From Candidatus Uabimicrobium amorphum (GTDB taxonomy: Bacteria; Planctomycetota; Uabimicrobiia; Uabimicrobiales; Uabimicrobiaceae): 64,000 bases of DNA. The notes under the pieces were generated by a model, which did not search any database, had not been told where the DNA came from, and worked only from the letters and a program-made list of their open reading frames with translations. Shown here one piece after another: positions 16,209-25,809 of the stretch. The translations under genes and the position numbers were made by a program. Location of the stretch: positions 8,615,547-8,679,546 of the forward strand of contig NZ_AP019860.1 of assembly GCF_009002475.1 (NCBI RefSeq). The letters run 5' to 3'. Position 1 is the first letter of the stretch. Each line of letters begins with the position of its first letter.

Positions 16209-17672
16209 TTACGCTTCACTTTTCTTGTGCGTAGCCGCCAACAATACCAGAGTCACTCCCATACTGATAAGCATTGCAATACTCGAAGAAACACTTGGGT
16301 TGGTTACGCCAGCGAATAAGTTGAGGTAGAAGTGAATTCCCACAGCAAGAAACGCGGCGGTGAACATAATCGAGTAGTGTATTTTTCTTTTCGATAGTAC
16401 ACCAATTACGATCGGGGCAAAACTCGCAGCGGCCAAGGCGTATACACCCTGTTGTGCAAAAATTCCTACTAAAGGTGGTGGGTTTAACGCCAGGATAAAA
16501 GCGACTAAACCAATACCAATCAAAACATAACGCGATAGTGCAAGTCCAAACTTTGACATACCATCCTGGCTATTGGTAAACGGCATATAAATGTCATTCA
16601 CGACCATCGCCGACAATGAAACGAGAATACCGTCCAGCGTCGACATACCCGCGGCCAGTAAAGTTACAGCGACAAATGCCAACAAACACTTCCCACCGAG
16701 ACTTTGGCTATAAATCTGAGTGATATAAATCCCCACCGTGTCATCCTGATTGCTAATCTCCAAGCCAGCAAAACGCGCATAAAAACCGACGAAAAGTACC
16801 AGGGAAAATGTAAATCCAACCACTAACGTCGTTATCAAAAACTTGTTCACATCTTTTTCTTCCTTGATGTACAACACCTTAGTCAAAATATGAGGTTGAA
16901 ACATCAAAGCAAAAGTAATGATAAAACCACTTGCAAATACCGAAAAAAAGCTATAATAAAGTGGTGTCTTGTCGTTAAAAGGTTCAGGGTTATACATACT
17001 AGCAAAATTCTCGCCTACGGATTTCAGTTCGTTTACGAAACCACTTTGCCAGTACTCCCAGCCACTGACAAAAAGTATACAGGCAACCACAATCATTAGA
17101 ATACCCTGTAAAGAGTTTGTATAGGCATGGGCGTATGTTCCTCCCATGAGAACATAGGAAAATGTAAATACTAAGCCCAATGTCAACGCAAGAGTTTTGG
17201 AAATGCCAAATAACTGCGCGGTGATACTTGCACATCCGATAAGAATTAACACAATAAACGCAATACTAAATAAATTCAGTATTGCAAAAAAAAGGGCAAG
17301 CATCTTACTGCCATAACGGTGACGAATCCAGTCTGGTATTGTTAAACTTCCACTCTCGGCCCCTAACTTGCGGAATCCTTTGCTGAGAGTAACAAGTGCA
17401 GCGATAATTCCGAGAGTTGCCGCGACACCATAGTGCAGGTATGCGGAAAGCCCGTGGTTGTATACAAAACCAGGATTAATAACAAAAGTTGCCGTAGAAG
17501 ATATCGAAGCCGCCATGGTAACACCCACTAAAAGAGGGCTCATATCTTTATTTCCAATCGCAAAACCTTTTAGATCTTTGGTTTTTTTCATACCAATGTA
17601 GGAAAGATAAAAAGTAGAACCAACATATAGCAGCATAAAGAAGTATTTAAAAATGACCGGTATCATGTCCAT
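16209..17672 (-). CDS. Sodium:solute symporter (SSS family)
   Basis: 487 residues with about 13 membrane helices, the normal SSS length. Diagnostic features are the N-terminal helix followed by FAIGNKDMSPLLVGVTMAASISSTATF (Na+-binding TM1 region), SLTIPDWIRHRYG, and the AAGMSTLDGILVSLSAM segment in the second repeat. It imports an organic solute with Na+. The family includes proline, pantothenate, acetate and sugar carriers; the substrate cannot be read from the sequence. AGGAAAC precedes the ATG. The gene stands alone: the KAS III cassette diverges upstream and the large exported protein lies downstream on the same strand beyond a hairpin. Confidence 0.9.
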   Translation of the reverse strand: MDMIPVIFKYFFMLLYVGSTFYLSYIGMKKTKDLKGFAIGNKDMSPLLVGVTMAASISSTATFVINPGFVYNHGLSAYLHYGVAATLGIIAALVTLSKGFRKLGAESGSLTIPDWIRHRYGSKMLALFFAILNLFSIAFIVLILIGCASITAQLFGISKTLALTLGLVFTFSYVLMGGTYAHAYTNSLQGILMIVVACILFVSGWEYWQSGFVNELKSVGENFASMYNPEPFNDKTPLYYSFFSVFASGFIITFALMFQPHILTKVLYIKEEKDVNKFLITTLVVGFTFSLVLFVGFYARFAGLEISNQDDTVGIYITQIYSQSLGGKCLLAFVAVTLLAAGMSTLDGILVSLSAMVVNDIYMPFTNSQDGMSKFGLALSRYVLIGIGLVAFILALNPPPLVGIFAQQGVYALAAASFAPIVIGVLSKRKIHYSIMFTAAFLAVGIHFYLNLFAGVTNPSVSSSIAMLISMGVTLVLLAATHKKSEA

Positions 17673-17855
17673 GTCAAGTTTCCTTAAAGTGAAATTTCAA
17701 AGATGATTTTCGTTCATTCTATTGTAAACAAACCACTACGCCAAGTTTAAATTTGTAAAAGTTTATAGTGTTTTCATCTAAATAAAACAACCGCCCGTTG
17801 TTGGCAAAGATCATTATTGACACCCTTTAGAGAAACAATTTAGGAAGATTTAACT

Positions 17856-18842
17856 ATGAAATATGCATCACTCAAAAGTTCTGCGGTATATGTTCCCGAA
17901 CAAGAATTGCCCAATTCTGTTTTACAACAACGTTTTCCAGACGACCCAGAATTCGTAGAAAAAATGGCCGCGAAGTCCGGTATTCAAACGAGATGGCGTG
18001 CCGCCGCAAATATGGCGACATCTGACCTAGCAGCGAAAGCGGGCGAAAAAGCCATTGCCGCAGCGGGTTTAAAACCACAAGACATTAGCGTTGTCATCGT
18101 AGGAACAGATTCTCCTGACTACATTACACCTTCAACAAGTGTGATCACCGCACATAAGATAGGTGCAACAAATGCGGGGACATTTGATGTTGGTTGCGCT
18201 TGTTCTTCTTTTCCCACAGCGTTTTCTATCGCTAGCGGTCTGATGGCCACAAACGAAAGTTATCGATATATTCTAGTCATAGGTGCCTATTTAATGAGCC
18301 GTTTGGCAGACGAAAGTGACCTAATGTCGTTTTTCTATGGTGATGGTGCAGGAGCTGTGGTACTAGAAGCCAAAGACAAACCCGGCTTTGTATCTTCGGC
18401 ACTATTGGCCGATGGAAGTTACGCAAAAGATTGGGGAATTTATGCCGGAGGAACGGTAGAGCCCGCCAACAACGACGCCATCGCCGCCGGACGCACTCAA
18501 GTAAAAATGCTCAACAAGTACCCACCATCTGTTAACGAAGACGGCTGGCCAAAACTAGTACATGATGTATGCGAACGCGGTAAGTTTTCGATTGGTGATG
18601 TTGACCTATTTATTTTTACTCAAGTGCGTAAGAGAACCATCGAAAAAGTCATGCAAAAGCTAGAAATTCCATGGGAAAAAACGCATTGTGTGATGGAGAA
18701 GTGGGGTTACACCGGTTCGGCTTGTATTCCGATGGCCTTACACGATGCCTTAGAAGAAAAAAAAGCCAAACAAGGTGATTTGGTGGTTTTGATAGGTTCT
18801 GGCGTTGGTTATAATCAAGCAGGTGTTGCTTTTTATTTGTAA
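17856..18842 (+). CDS. Ketoacyl-ACP synthase III-like protein lacking catalytic His and Asn
   Basis: 328 residues, the FabH length and fold: ITPSTSVITAHKIGA, the active Cys in DVGCACSSFPTAF, DGAGAVVLE, and a terminal GSGVGYNQAGVAF glycine loop. In FabH the Cys works with His (HQAN motif) and Asn (GNTSAAS motif). Here these regions read FTQVRKRTI and GYTGSACIP, so His appears to be Thr and Asn to be Tyr. The protein may therefore catalyse acyl transfer or another reaction without decarboxylative condensation, as known for some KAS III-like enzymes in natural product pathways. AGGAAG lies just before the ATG. It is the first gene of the cassette with P450, FAD oxidoreductase and GST. Confidence 0.85.
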   Translation: MKYASLKSSAVYVPEQELPNSVLQQRFPDDPEFVEKMAAKSGIQTRWRAAANMATSDLAAKAGEKAIAAAGLKPQDISVVIVGTDSPDYITPSTSVITAHKIGATNAGTFDVGCACSSFPTAFSIASGLMATNESYRYILVIGAYLMSRLADESDLMSFFYGDGAGAVVLEAKDKPGFVSSALLADGSYAKDWGIYAGGTVEPANNDAIAAGRTQVKMLNKYPPSVNEDGWPKLVHDVCERGKFSIGDVDLFIFTQVRKRTIEKVMQKLEIPWEKTHCVMEKWGYTGSACIPMALHDALEEKKAKQGDLVVLIGSGVGYNQAGVAFYL

Positions 18843-18878
18843 AATTTCTAGGACAGGTGGAAAACGAAAGAGGGTGAT

Positions 18879-18900
18879 TGGTTTCCTCACGATCAAACCA
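18879..18900 (+). other. Small inverted repeat between KAS III-like and P450 genes
   Basis: TGGTTT and AAACCA pair around a 10-nt loop within the 80-nt gap. It may stabilise the upstream message end or tune expression of the following genes. Weak evidence. Confidence 0.3.
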
Positions 18901-18922
18901 CCATTTTAACGCAGGAGGCATT

Positions 18923-20287
18923 ATGCCCGGTATACCAGGACCAAGTATTTTACATGCGATGAGTAATGTGGTTCGCTTTGCCACCAACCCCATTTCTCTA
19001 ATGAGAAAGTCGCAGGACAAGTACGGAGATTTTGTACAAATGTGGATGGGACCGTTGCGATTTTTTTTCGTTTTTCACCCTGATTATATACAACATATAT
19101 TGCAAACCAATCAAAAAAACTATGTACACAGTCGGCTAATCTTTGATAAGCTCATTCCTCTTACAGGCGCAAAAGGACTTGTGCAGTTGGAAGGGGAAAA
19201 GTGGAAAAAGCACCGCAAGATTACCAACGTAAGTTTTAAACCGCAACCACTGGAGTCTTTTGTACCGCTCATTGTTGAAATTACACACCAATCTCTTACA
19301 GCACTGCAAAACAAAAAGAAATTCGAAATGTGTGATGAAATGACAGATTTGGTTCTCAAAACAGCGATGCGTATGTTGTTTAGCTTAGAAACACAGGACG
19401 AAGTCGCAAAAATTACCGCCGCTTTTCTGCAAGCAAATCGTTGTTGTGGTAAACGCATCAAATCAATTGTGCACCTTCCCACTCCCATACCCTCCCCAAA
19501 CAATCTTAGGTTTAAAAGTGCGGTGAAAAAACTCGATACATTTGCTTATGCGATGATCAATGAACGCCGCAAACAGCAGAATTTCGGCGATGATATGCTC
19601 GGAACTTTGATGGCCGAGCACGATGAAGACACTGGCGAACCCATGAGCAATTTACAACTTCGCGATCACATGATGACTTTTTTGTTTGCAGGTCACGAAA
19701 CAACAGCATGCTCGCTAACATGGTGTTTTTATTTAATAAGTCAACACCCACAAGTCGAAAAAAAAATGCGTGCGGAAATTAAAGAAGTGCTCGGAAAACG
19801 CAATCCACAATATGCCGACATCGCAAAATTAGAGTATGTCACCATGGTATACCAAGAAGCTTTGCGCCTGTATCCTCCAGCATGGATTCTTGCACGACAG
19901 CCCTTGGCCGCCGATGAAATTGACGGCAAAAAAATTCCCAAGAACTGCAACATTCTACTTAGTATATGGGAAATACACCGTCACCCTGAATTTTGGGATG
20001 AACCGCATAAATTTAATCCACAGCGTTTCTCTCCGCAAAATAGCAAAAAACGTCATCGTTTTTCCTTTTTGCCGTTTGGAGCCGGCCCGCGCATTTGTAG
20101 CGGCGCGCGTTTATCGATGATCGAAGGAGTTATTATTCTTGCGATGTTTTTGCAAAACCATAGATTTACAGTTGTTCCCCATCAAAAAATCGAAGTAGAA
20201 ACGACCATTACTGCGCGTCCGCGCCACGGAATAGTGATGGAGATCCACCGCCATGAACTCCATACAAGTATGCGAGGTGACATATGA
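18923..20287 (+). CDS. Cytochrome P450
   Basis: 454 residues from the ATG at 18923, which follows AGGAGG (18913-18918); the open frame extends upstream to 18878 without such a site. Motifs: proline-rich start GIPGPS, I-helix AGHETTA, ExxR in YQEALRLYPP, and the heme loop FGAGPRICSGA with the axial Cys. It resembles soluble CYP102/CYP4-like bacterial P450s of the E type; there is no fused reductase, so electrons must come from a separate partner. It probably hydroxylates a lipid or polyketide-like substrate made or carried by the cassette. Its TGA overlaps the ATG of the next gene (ATGA), indicating translational coupling. Confidence 0.93.
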   Translation: MPGIPGPSILHAMSNVVRFATNPISLMRKSQDKYGDFVQMWMGPLRFFFVFHPDYIQHILQTNQKNYVHSRLIFDKLIPLTGAKGLVQLEGEKWKKHRKITNVSFKPQPLESFVPLIVEITHQSLTALQNKKKFEMCDEMTDLVLKTAMRMLFSLETQDEVAKITAAFLQANRCCGKRIKSIVHLPTPIPSPNNLRFKSAVKKLDTFAYAMINERRKQQNFGDDMLGTLMAEHDEDTGEPMSNLQLRDHMMTFLFAGHETTACSLTWCFYLISQHPQVEKKMRAEIKEVLGKRNPQYADIAKLEYVTMVYQEALRLYPPAWILARQPLAADEIDGKKIPKNCNILLSIWEIHRHPEFWDEPHKFNPQRFSPQNSKKRHRFSFLPFGAGPRICSGARLSMIEGVIILAMFLQNHRFTVVPHQKIEVETTITARPRHGIVMEIHRHELHTSMRGDI

Positions 20288-21590
20288 ACTTACCCAAAAA
20301 TCACGCCATCGTTCTCGGCGCCGGAATAGCAGGGTTATTAAGCGCACGAGTTCTTGCGGAACATTTCACTAAAGTAACGCTTATTGACAAAGACTCTTTT
20401 CCCACAGAAGTGTGCCCGCGAAAAGGTGTTCCACAAGCAATGCATCTACATGTATTGTTGCGCCGTGGACTGTTTATTTTACAAAAACTTTTCCCTGAAA
20501 TCGAAAAAGATCTCATCGCCAAGGGTGCGGTTACTATGGATTGGGGAAAAGATACATTGTGGTTGAATCCATATGGTTGGACTCCGCGCTTTACTTCTCA
20601 AGTCGTTAGTTATACATTTTCACGATGGATGTTAGAACATACCGTTCGTCAAAGAGTCATGGCCATTCCTCAAGTAAAAATTGAACCCCACGCCGAGTAT
20701 AAAGATCTAATCATCGACAACGGTGAAGTATGCGGTGTACGTATCGCGGTAAAAAAGAATTACAAGATGTGCACGGAGATTTTGTTGTCGATACGACAGG
20801 AAAAAATAGTAAAACCATTAAACTTCTAGAAAAGTATGGATTTCCAGCACCTCGTGAATCGCGAATAAACTCGCATTTAGGGTATGCGAGTCGCCACTAC
20901 CAAATTCCAGAGGGTAAAAGAGACTGGAAACAACTTTATATCCAAATGAATCCCCCACATTCTTTTCGTGGTGGTGTCTTACAGCCTATAGAAGAAAATC
21001 GCTGGATTGCAACATTGATTGGAGCAAATAAGGACTATCCCCCGGGAGAAGATACGGCCTTTCTCCATTTCGCAAAAAGCTTACGCAATCCAATGTTTTA
21101 CGAGGCCATACGCGATGCACAGCCACTAAGCCGAATCTATTGTTATCGCAATACCGAAAGTAGGCTACGTCACTTCACCCAGCTAAAAAAACTCCCGGGA
21201 AACTTAGTGTGTTTAGGTGACAGTGTTTGTGCCTTTAACCCCGTGTATGGACAAGGTATGACAGTGAGTGCTCTTGCAGTGCAAGAATTAGACAATTGCT
21301 TGCGTAAGAACTTTTCACAGAGTACCCAGTTAAGCAAATCTTTTTACAAAAAGCTGCACAGAGCAAACTTTATGCCATGGTTAATTGCCAGTAGTGAAGA
21401 CAATCGCATTGCCGCAAACAACAAGTCTTTTTCTTCTAAGGTCATTCACTCTTTTTTTGATCGCGTTCTACACACAGCGACACAAAAACCAAGTGTTCAC
21501 CAAGCTTTTCTCGAAGTACTGCACATGACAAAGCCTGCACATTCACTAATATATCCGAAAATACTCTTTTCACTACGGAAGAAAAAATGA
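20284..21590 (+). CDS. FAD-dependent oxidoreductase, split by a -1 frameshift
   Basis: Two overlapping frames together encode one ~435-residue flavoprotein. The first (20284-20829) starts with the FAD motif VLGAGIAGLLSARVLAE and is in frame until about 20751-20757. The rest (to 21590) is in the -1 frame: HGDFVVDTTGKNSKTI, then the second FAD motif GDSVCAFNPVYGQGMTVSA. The family (COG0654-like) includes aromatic hydroxylases, halogenases and geranylgeranyl reductases. The frame change falls on A AAA AAG (20751-20757), in phase with the first frame, which is a classic -1 slippery heptamer. It may be programmed slippage, a real mutation, or a missing A in the A6 run. If no shift occurs, a 181-residue FAD-binding fragment is made. 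The gene overlaps both neighbours by ATGA. Confidence 0.8.
20751..20757 (+). promoter_or_regulatory. Candidate -1 frameshift site A AAA AAG
   Basis: In the first frame the codons read GTA AAA AAG, giving the X XXY YYZ pattern. Slipping back one base continues as GAA TTA CAA into the downstream frame. A weak TGTCG/CGACA stem lies about 30 nt downstream; no strong Shine-Dalgarno stimulator was seen upstream. Confidence 0.4.
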
Positions 21591-22288
21591 TTGCATTGCA
21601 TCAATACCCTGGTTCATGGGGACTTCCCAGCTCCAGTCCTTTTTGCATAAAAGTAGAAACCTATTTACGTATGGCTGGAATTGCGTATACAAACGTATGG
21701 GAAAATAATCCAGGGCGTGGACCAAAAGGGAAAATGCCTTTTATCCAAGACGGCGAAAAAACGATAAGCGATTCGTCTTTTATTATGGAATATCTGCAAC
21801 AAAACTATACCCCTAACCTAGACGCAAATATGTCCGCAGAACAGCAAGCCGTTATGCTTGCCTTTCAACGTCTTATTGAAGAAAGCTTGTACTGGGTGTT
21901 ACTTTATTCTCGTTGGGGAGACGAAAACGGCTGGCGCGAAATCAAAAAAGAAATAACACCTCTCTTACCACCCGTTATAGGCAAAGGAATTATTCATATT
22001 ATTCGCAAACGTTTACTGCGCCAAGCGCATTTTCAGGGAATGGGACGTCATTCCCGTGATGAAATTTACCACATAGGCAACAAAAATTTACGATCTATCA
22101 TAGAATTCTTGGGAAATAAAACTTACTTTTTTGGCGAAAAACCGCGTAGTATTGATTGTACATTGTACGGTTTTTTTATCACCATTTTATGGTCACCAGT
22201 TCCAGGTCCTCTACCTGAGTACGCTAAGAAATTTAGTTGTTTAGAAGACTATTGTATACGCATTCGCGATACCTATTGGCAAAGCTAG
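21587..22288 (+). CDS. Metaxin/FAXC-like glutathione S-transferase family protein
   Basis: 233 residues. The N-terminal thioredoxin-like half reads SSPFCIKVETYLRMAGIAY, PKGKMPFIQDGEKTISDSSFI, matching the metaxin/'failed axon connections' branch of the GST superfamily rather than classical GSTs. The C-terminal helical half has the RSIDCTLYGFF motif of the GST C-domain. Members often lack ordinary glutathione conjugation; the SPFC Cys could be redox active. Its ATG overlaps the stop of the FAD oxidoreductase (ATGA), so it is translationally coupled and last in the cassette. It might conjugate, isomerise or carry an oxidised product of the P450/FAD enzymes; this is inference. Confidence 0.8.
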   Translation: MIALHQYPGSWGLPSSSPFCIKVETYLRMAGIAYTNVWENNPGRGPKGKMPFIQDGEKTISDSSFIMEYLQQNYTPNLDANMSAEQQAVMLAFQRLIEESLYWVLLYSRWGDENGWREIKKEITPLLPPVIGKGIIHIIRKRLLRQAHFQGMGRHSRDEIYHIGNKNLRSIIEFLGNKTYFFGEKPRSIDCTLYGFFITILWSPVPGPLPEYAKKFSCLEDYCIRIRDTYWQS

Positions 22289-22325
22289 TTTTATTTCGCA
22301 GGTTACCGTTTTACATGAAAGCACC

Positions 22326-23636
22326 CTAAGCGAGAAAAATATTTTCGTTATCACATGGTAAGACACCGCGCGTATCAACGACTAACTGTGCCGATTCTTG
22401 AATCAACTGCCAATCAAATGTATCATGATCTGTCACAATGAGTACACAATCAAACGTACCAACATTTTCGGCGGTCAGTTCCACGCTTGTCATTTCGAAA
22501 TGATACTTGCGCAGATCGGGGAATTTAGGAATATATGGATCGGAATATTGAACATTAGCACCGAGCTTTTGTAATTTGTCAATGAGCACCACCGCAGGAG
22601 ATTCACGGGTATCATCCACATTCTTTTTATACGCTATGCCCAAAATTAAAATGCTCGATCCCTTAATCGCTTTTTCGCGACTATTAAGAGCCAAGCCGAC
22701 CTTTTGAACCACATAATTTGGCATAGAGGAGTTGACTTCACCAGCAAGCTCAATAAACCGCGTATTGAATTCAAACTCTTTCGCTTTCCATGTTAAATAA
22801 AAAGGGTCTATGGGTAAACAGTGCCCCCCTAGTCCTGGCCCTGGGTAAAAAGGACTAAAACCGAATGGTTTTGTCGATGCGGCATTGATAATTTCAAAAA
22901 TATTGAGATTCATACGGTCTGTCAATATTTTTAATTCGTTCACGAGAGCTATATTCACCGCACGGTAAGTGTTTTCCAAAATCTTAACAAATTCAGCGAC
23001 ATGTGTCGATGATACGGGAATAACCTCGTCAATCACGGCTTCATAAAGCGTTTTTCCCACTTCCAAACAATTTGTTGTTGCTCCACCACAAATTTTAGGA
23101 ATGGTGCGCGTGCTATATTTGGGATTTCCCGGATCTTCGCGCTCAGGAGAATAGATAAGAAAAGTATCTTCACCTATTGTAAAACCGGCCTCTTGTAGCT
23201 TGGGCTTCAATAATTCATCGGTGGTTCCTGGATACGTGGTACTTTCCAGAGATAAAACCTGTCCTTTTTTCATATGTGGAATCATGACATCTGCGGAATT
23301 GGTAATATAGGACAAATCTGGTTCGCGATGCTTAGAAAGCGGTGTTGGCAAACAAATGATAATGGCATCGACGTCTTTTATACGAGAAAAATCCGTTGTA
23401 GCTTCGAACTTCTCTTCCTGGTATTTTGTGGCAATGAATGTTGCATCAATGTGTTTGATATAACTTTCGCCCTTGCGCAGAGCCTGTGTTTTCTTTTCAT
23501 CGATATCAAACCCAATTACCGCAAAACCAGCTTCTAGAAAGCGTAAAACCAACGGCAATCCTACATAACCAAGACCTACAACCCCCACACATGCCTCAAA
23601 GTGGTTTATTTTTTCAATCAATAGATCTTTCATCAA
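22326..23636 (-). CDS. UDP-N-acetyl sugar 6-dehydrogenase (WbpA/WecC type)
   Basis: 436 residues. An N-terminal Rossmann domain (VGVVGLGYVGLPLVLRF), the central dimer domain and a C-terminal UDP-binding domain are present. The catalytic Cys lies in GPGLGGHCLPIDPFY, typical of UDP-GlcNAc/ManNAc 6-dehydrogenases (WbpA, WecC, VipA), which oxidise C6 twice with NAD+ to give an N-acetylhexosaminuronate. It is the last gene of the nonulosonic acid operon and overlaps the preceding gene by 4 nt. It supplies a uronic acid precursor for a surface glycan together with the nonulosonate. The exact sugar (Glc, Gal or Man configuration) cannot be fixed from sequence. Confidence 0.92.
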   Translation of the reverse strand: MMKDLLIEKINHFEACVGVVGLGYVGLPLVLRFLEAGFAVIGFDIDEKKTQALRKGESYIKHIDATFIATKYQEEKFEATTDFSRIKDVDAIIICLPTPLSKHREPDLSYITNSADVMIPHMKKGQVLSLESTTYPGTTDELLKPKLQEAGFTIGEDTFLIYSPEREDPGNPKYSTRTIPKICGGATTNCLEVGKTLYEAVIDEVIPVSSTHVAEFVKILENTYRAVNIALVNELKILTDRMNLNIFEIINAASTKPFGFSPFYPGPGLGGHCLPIDPFYLTWKAKEFEFNTRFIELAGEVNSSMPNYVVQKVGLALNSREKAIKGSSILILGIAYKKNVDDTRESPAVVLIDKLQKLGANVQYSDPYIPKFPDLRKYHFEMTSVELTAENVGTFDCVLIVTDHDTFDWQLIQESAQLVVDTRGVLPCDNENIFLA

Positions 23637-24805
23637 AAAACCCCTAACGCAATGTCAAAAAACTTCTTCTTTATCTCTAAATTATCACAACTATTTAATA
23701 CATCCATAACTCTTTTTATTGCACCACCATTACCATAAGGGTTTTGAGAGGACGACAGTATTTTTTTGAAATCTTCACTAAAAACGTAACAAATACTTTT
23801 CCGTATCGATTCTTCACTGGCATCACATTGTATAACGCTATCAGCCAAAATTCTTCCTTTTTGTCGCTCACCGATATTGATTGTGGCTGTTTTGAAATAA
23901 GGCGCTTCTAAAATACCGCTTGAAGAGTTACCAATCACAGCATCTACATGTTTTAACACAGAAAGATAACGCACTAATCCTAGATTATCAAAATATTTTG
24001 CTTTGAGAGGTTTATCTTGCGCATATTTAGAAGCAATAGCGTTTAATTTTCTACCTTCAGGGTCGGAGTTACATTTGGTGAGAATAGTGAAACAGTCTTG
24101 CTGTTGATCTAGAGCTGCCAATAGATTTTGAAGTTGTTGCGTGGACTCTCCATATTGATTAAGTGTTACAGGGTGGAAAGTAACCAAAAAATTTTTCTTT
24201 TGCCACTTGCAACCTAAGTTATCTTCTAGTTGCGATGCAGACATCAACTCGGTGTTCACAATATTATCAATCCCCAATCCGCCAACGTTAAAAACATGTT
24301 GGGGATTTTCTCCCATTTGAATAATGCGATTCTTATATTCTTCTGCTGCTGCAAAATGCAAATGACTCATTTTGGTAATACAATGTCGTATCGAATCATC
24401 AAATGCCCCTTCGGTAACTTCGCCACCGTGAATGTGGGCAACGGGAATTTGCGCGAATAAAGCGGCAGTCACTGCCGCCAGTATTTCATAACGATCTCCC
24501 AATACAACAATAAGATCGGGGGACAATTCTTCATAAGCTTCGGCAAAACTAATTGTGGCTAATGCAACAGACTTTGAGGTCCCCACATGAGTATCGGAAG
24601 ATAGTAAAATTTCAATTTTTTTGTTTATACAGAAACCGTCTTTTTCTATATCACGATAGGTTAAACCAAACTCTGGGGACAGATGCATTCCTGTCGCTAT
24701 AATTTGTAATGTGTGTTGTGTTGATTCGTCGAGATTTTTGATCAATCTAGTGAGTAAACAATACTCCGCTCTAGTACCGGTGATCACACATATTTTCTTT
24801 TTCAT
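23633..24805 (-). CDS. neuC: UDP-N-acetylglucosamine 2-epimerase, hydrolysing (NeuC/LegG family)
   Basis: 390 residues, usual family length. It starts with the GTRAEYCLLTRLI nucleotide motif and has VLGDRYEILAAVTAALF, IPVAHIHGGEVTEGAFDDSIRH, and GNSSSGILEAPYF. The enzyme cleaves UDP and inverts C2, giving the free ManNAc-type sugar (or 2,4-diacetamido-trideoxymannose in the legionaminic route) used by the NeuB-type synthase. Overlaps of 4 nt with both neighbours indicate a tight operon. In the presence of LegB- and LegC-like genes, the LegG role is more likely than sialic acid NeuC. Confidence 0.93.
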   Translation of the reverse strand: MKKKICVITGTRAEYCLLTRLIKNLDESTQHTLQIIATGMHLSPEFGLTYRDIEKDGFCINKKIEILLSSDTHVGTSKSVALATISFAEAYEELSPDLIVVLGDRYEILAAVTAALFAQIPVAHIHGGEVTEGAFDDSIRHCITKMSHLHFAAAEEYKNRIIQMGENPQHVFNVGGLGIDNIVNTELMSASQLEDNLGCKWQKKNFLVTFHPVTLNQYGESTQQLQNLLAALDQQQDCFTILTKCNSDPEGRKLNAIASKYAQDKPLKAKYFDNLGLVRYLSVLKHVDAVIGNSSSGILEAPYFKTATINIGERQKGRILADSVIQCDASEESIRKSICYVFSEDFKKILSSSQNPYGNGGAIKRVMDVLNSCDNLEIKKKFFDIALGVF

Positions 24806-25809
24806 ATTTCAATCATCTCATCCACAACAAAACTTTTTTTGGCTGTTTTTCCAAGAACATCCCTCCAAGACATCGGACTAATACCGGTCCCAGGTCTTTT
24901 GGTTGTAATATTTTGCTCCGTAAAAATGTCCCCTTTTTTTATTTCTTGTCGCGCGACGATACTTTTACGCGCAATGGGTTTATTTTTTTCTTCTGACGCA
25001 GAGGGCTGCTTTAAACCTGTTCCAAGAGCTACTTCAATATTACGGATACAACGTACCATTTCGGTAAATTCTTTGGGACACAAAGATGCTTTGTGGTCAG
25101 GTCCCGGTAAGTCATTGTCTAAAGTAAAATGCTTTTCGATCACCTTTGCCCCAAGAGCCACTGCGGCGATAGGAATTTCAATTCCCAGCGTGTGGTCCGA
25201 ATAACCAATGTTTACCTTAAAAGCTTCGCGAAGAGTTATCATTGCCGTTAAGTTCACATCCTGCATCGGCGTAGGATATTCGGTATTGCAGTGCAAGAGG
25301 GTTATACGTGACCTTGTCGCGCCACAACTTGTCAGAGTATTCATCGCAAATTCTATCTCGGTCAAATTTGCCATACCCGTAGACAAAATGATGTCTTTCC
25401 CCAACGAAGCCATGTGTTTTAAGTAAGGGTAGTTTGTAATTTCTCCCGAAGGTATTTTCAAGGTGTTTATGCCAAGCTGCACTAAAAAATTTGTGCTGTC
25501 AATATCGAATGGCGAAGACAAAAACATAATATTATTATTTCGCGCATATTCGTAAAGCTCTACATGATCTTCATGGCTTAATTCTAGTTTGCGAATCATC
25601 TCGAATTGTGATTCATCTTGATTTGTCGTTTCTTTTTGATATTGTGCTTTGTCAGCATTTCTGGTTACGAGACTTTTGGCTTTGAAAGTTTGGAATTTTA
25701 CAGCATCTGCTCCGGTTTGGACCGCAGCATCAATTAACTTTTTCGCCATGCTCATATCACCATTGTGATTAACCCCTGCTTCTGCGATGATAAAAACTCT
25801 ATTTGTCAT
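24802..25809 (-). CDS. neuB: N-acetylneuraminate/legionaminate synthase (NeuB/LegI)
   Basis: 335 residues. A TIM-barrel synthase domain (FIIAEAGVNHNGDMSMAKKLI, AVKFQTFKA, IPSGEITNYPYLKHMA, IEKHFTLDNDLPGPDHKASL) is followed by a C-terminal SAF/antifreeze-like domain (~275-335; SIVARQEIKKGDIFTEQNI). It condenses phosphoenolpyruvate with the free 2-acetamido sugar to form a nonulosonic acid. It overlaps the neuC-like gene downstream and the aminotransferase gene upstream by 4 nt each. The LegB/LegC context favours legionaminate or a similar di-N-acyl sugar. Confidence 0.94.
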   Translation of the reverse strand: MTNRVFIIAEAGVNHNGDMSMAKKLIDAAVQTGADAVKFQTFKAKSLVTRNADKAQYQKETTNQDESQFEMIRKLELSHEDHVELYEYARNNNIMFLSSPFDIDSTNFLVQLGINTLKIPSGEITNYPYLKHMASLGKDIILSTGMANLTEIEFAMNTLTSCGATRSRITLLHCNTEYPTPMQDVNLTAMITLREAFKVNIGYSDHTLGIEIPIAAVALGAKVIEKHFTLDNDLPGPDHKASLCPKEFTEMVRCIRNIEVALGTGLKQPSASEEKNKPIARKSIVARQEIKKGDIFTEQNITTKRPGTGISPMSWRDVLGKTAKKSFVVDEMIEI

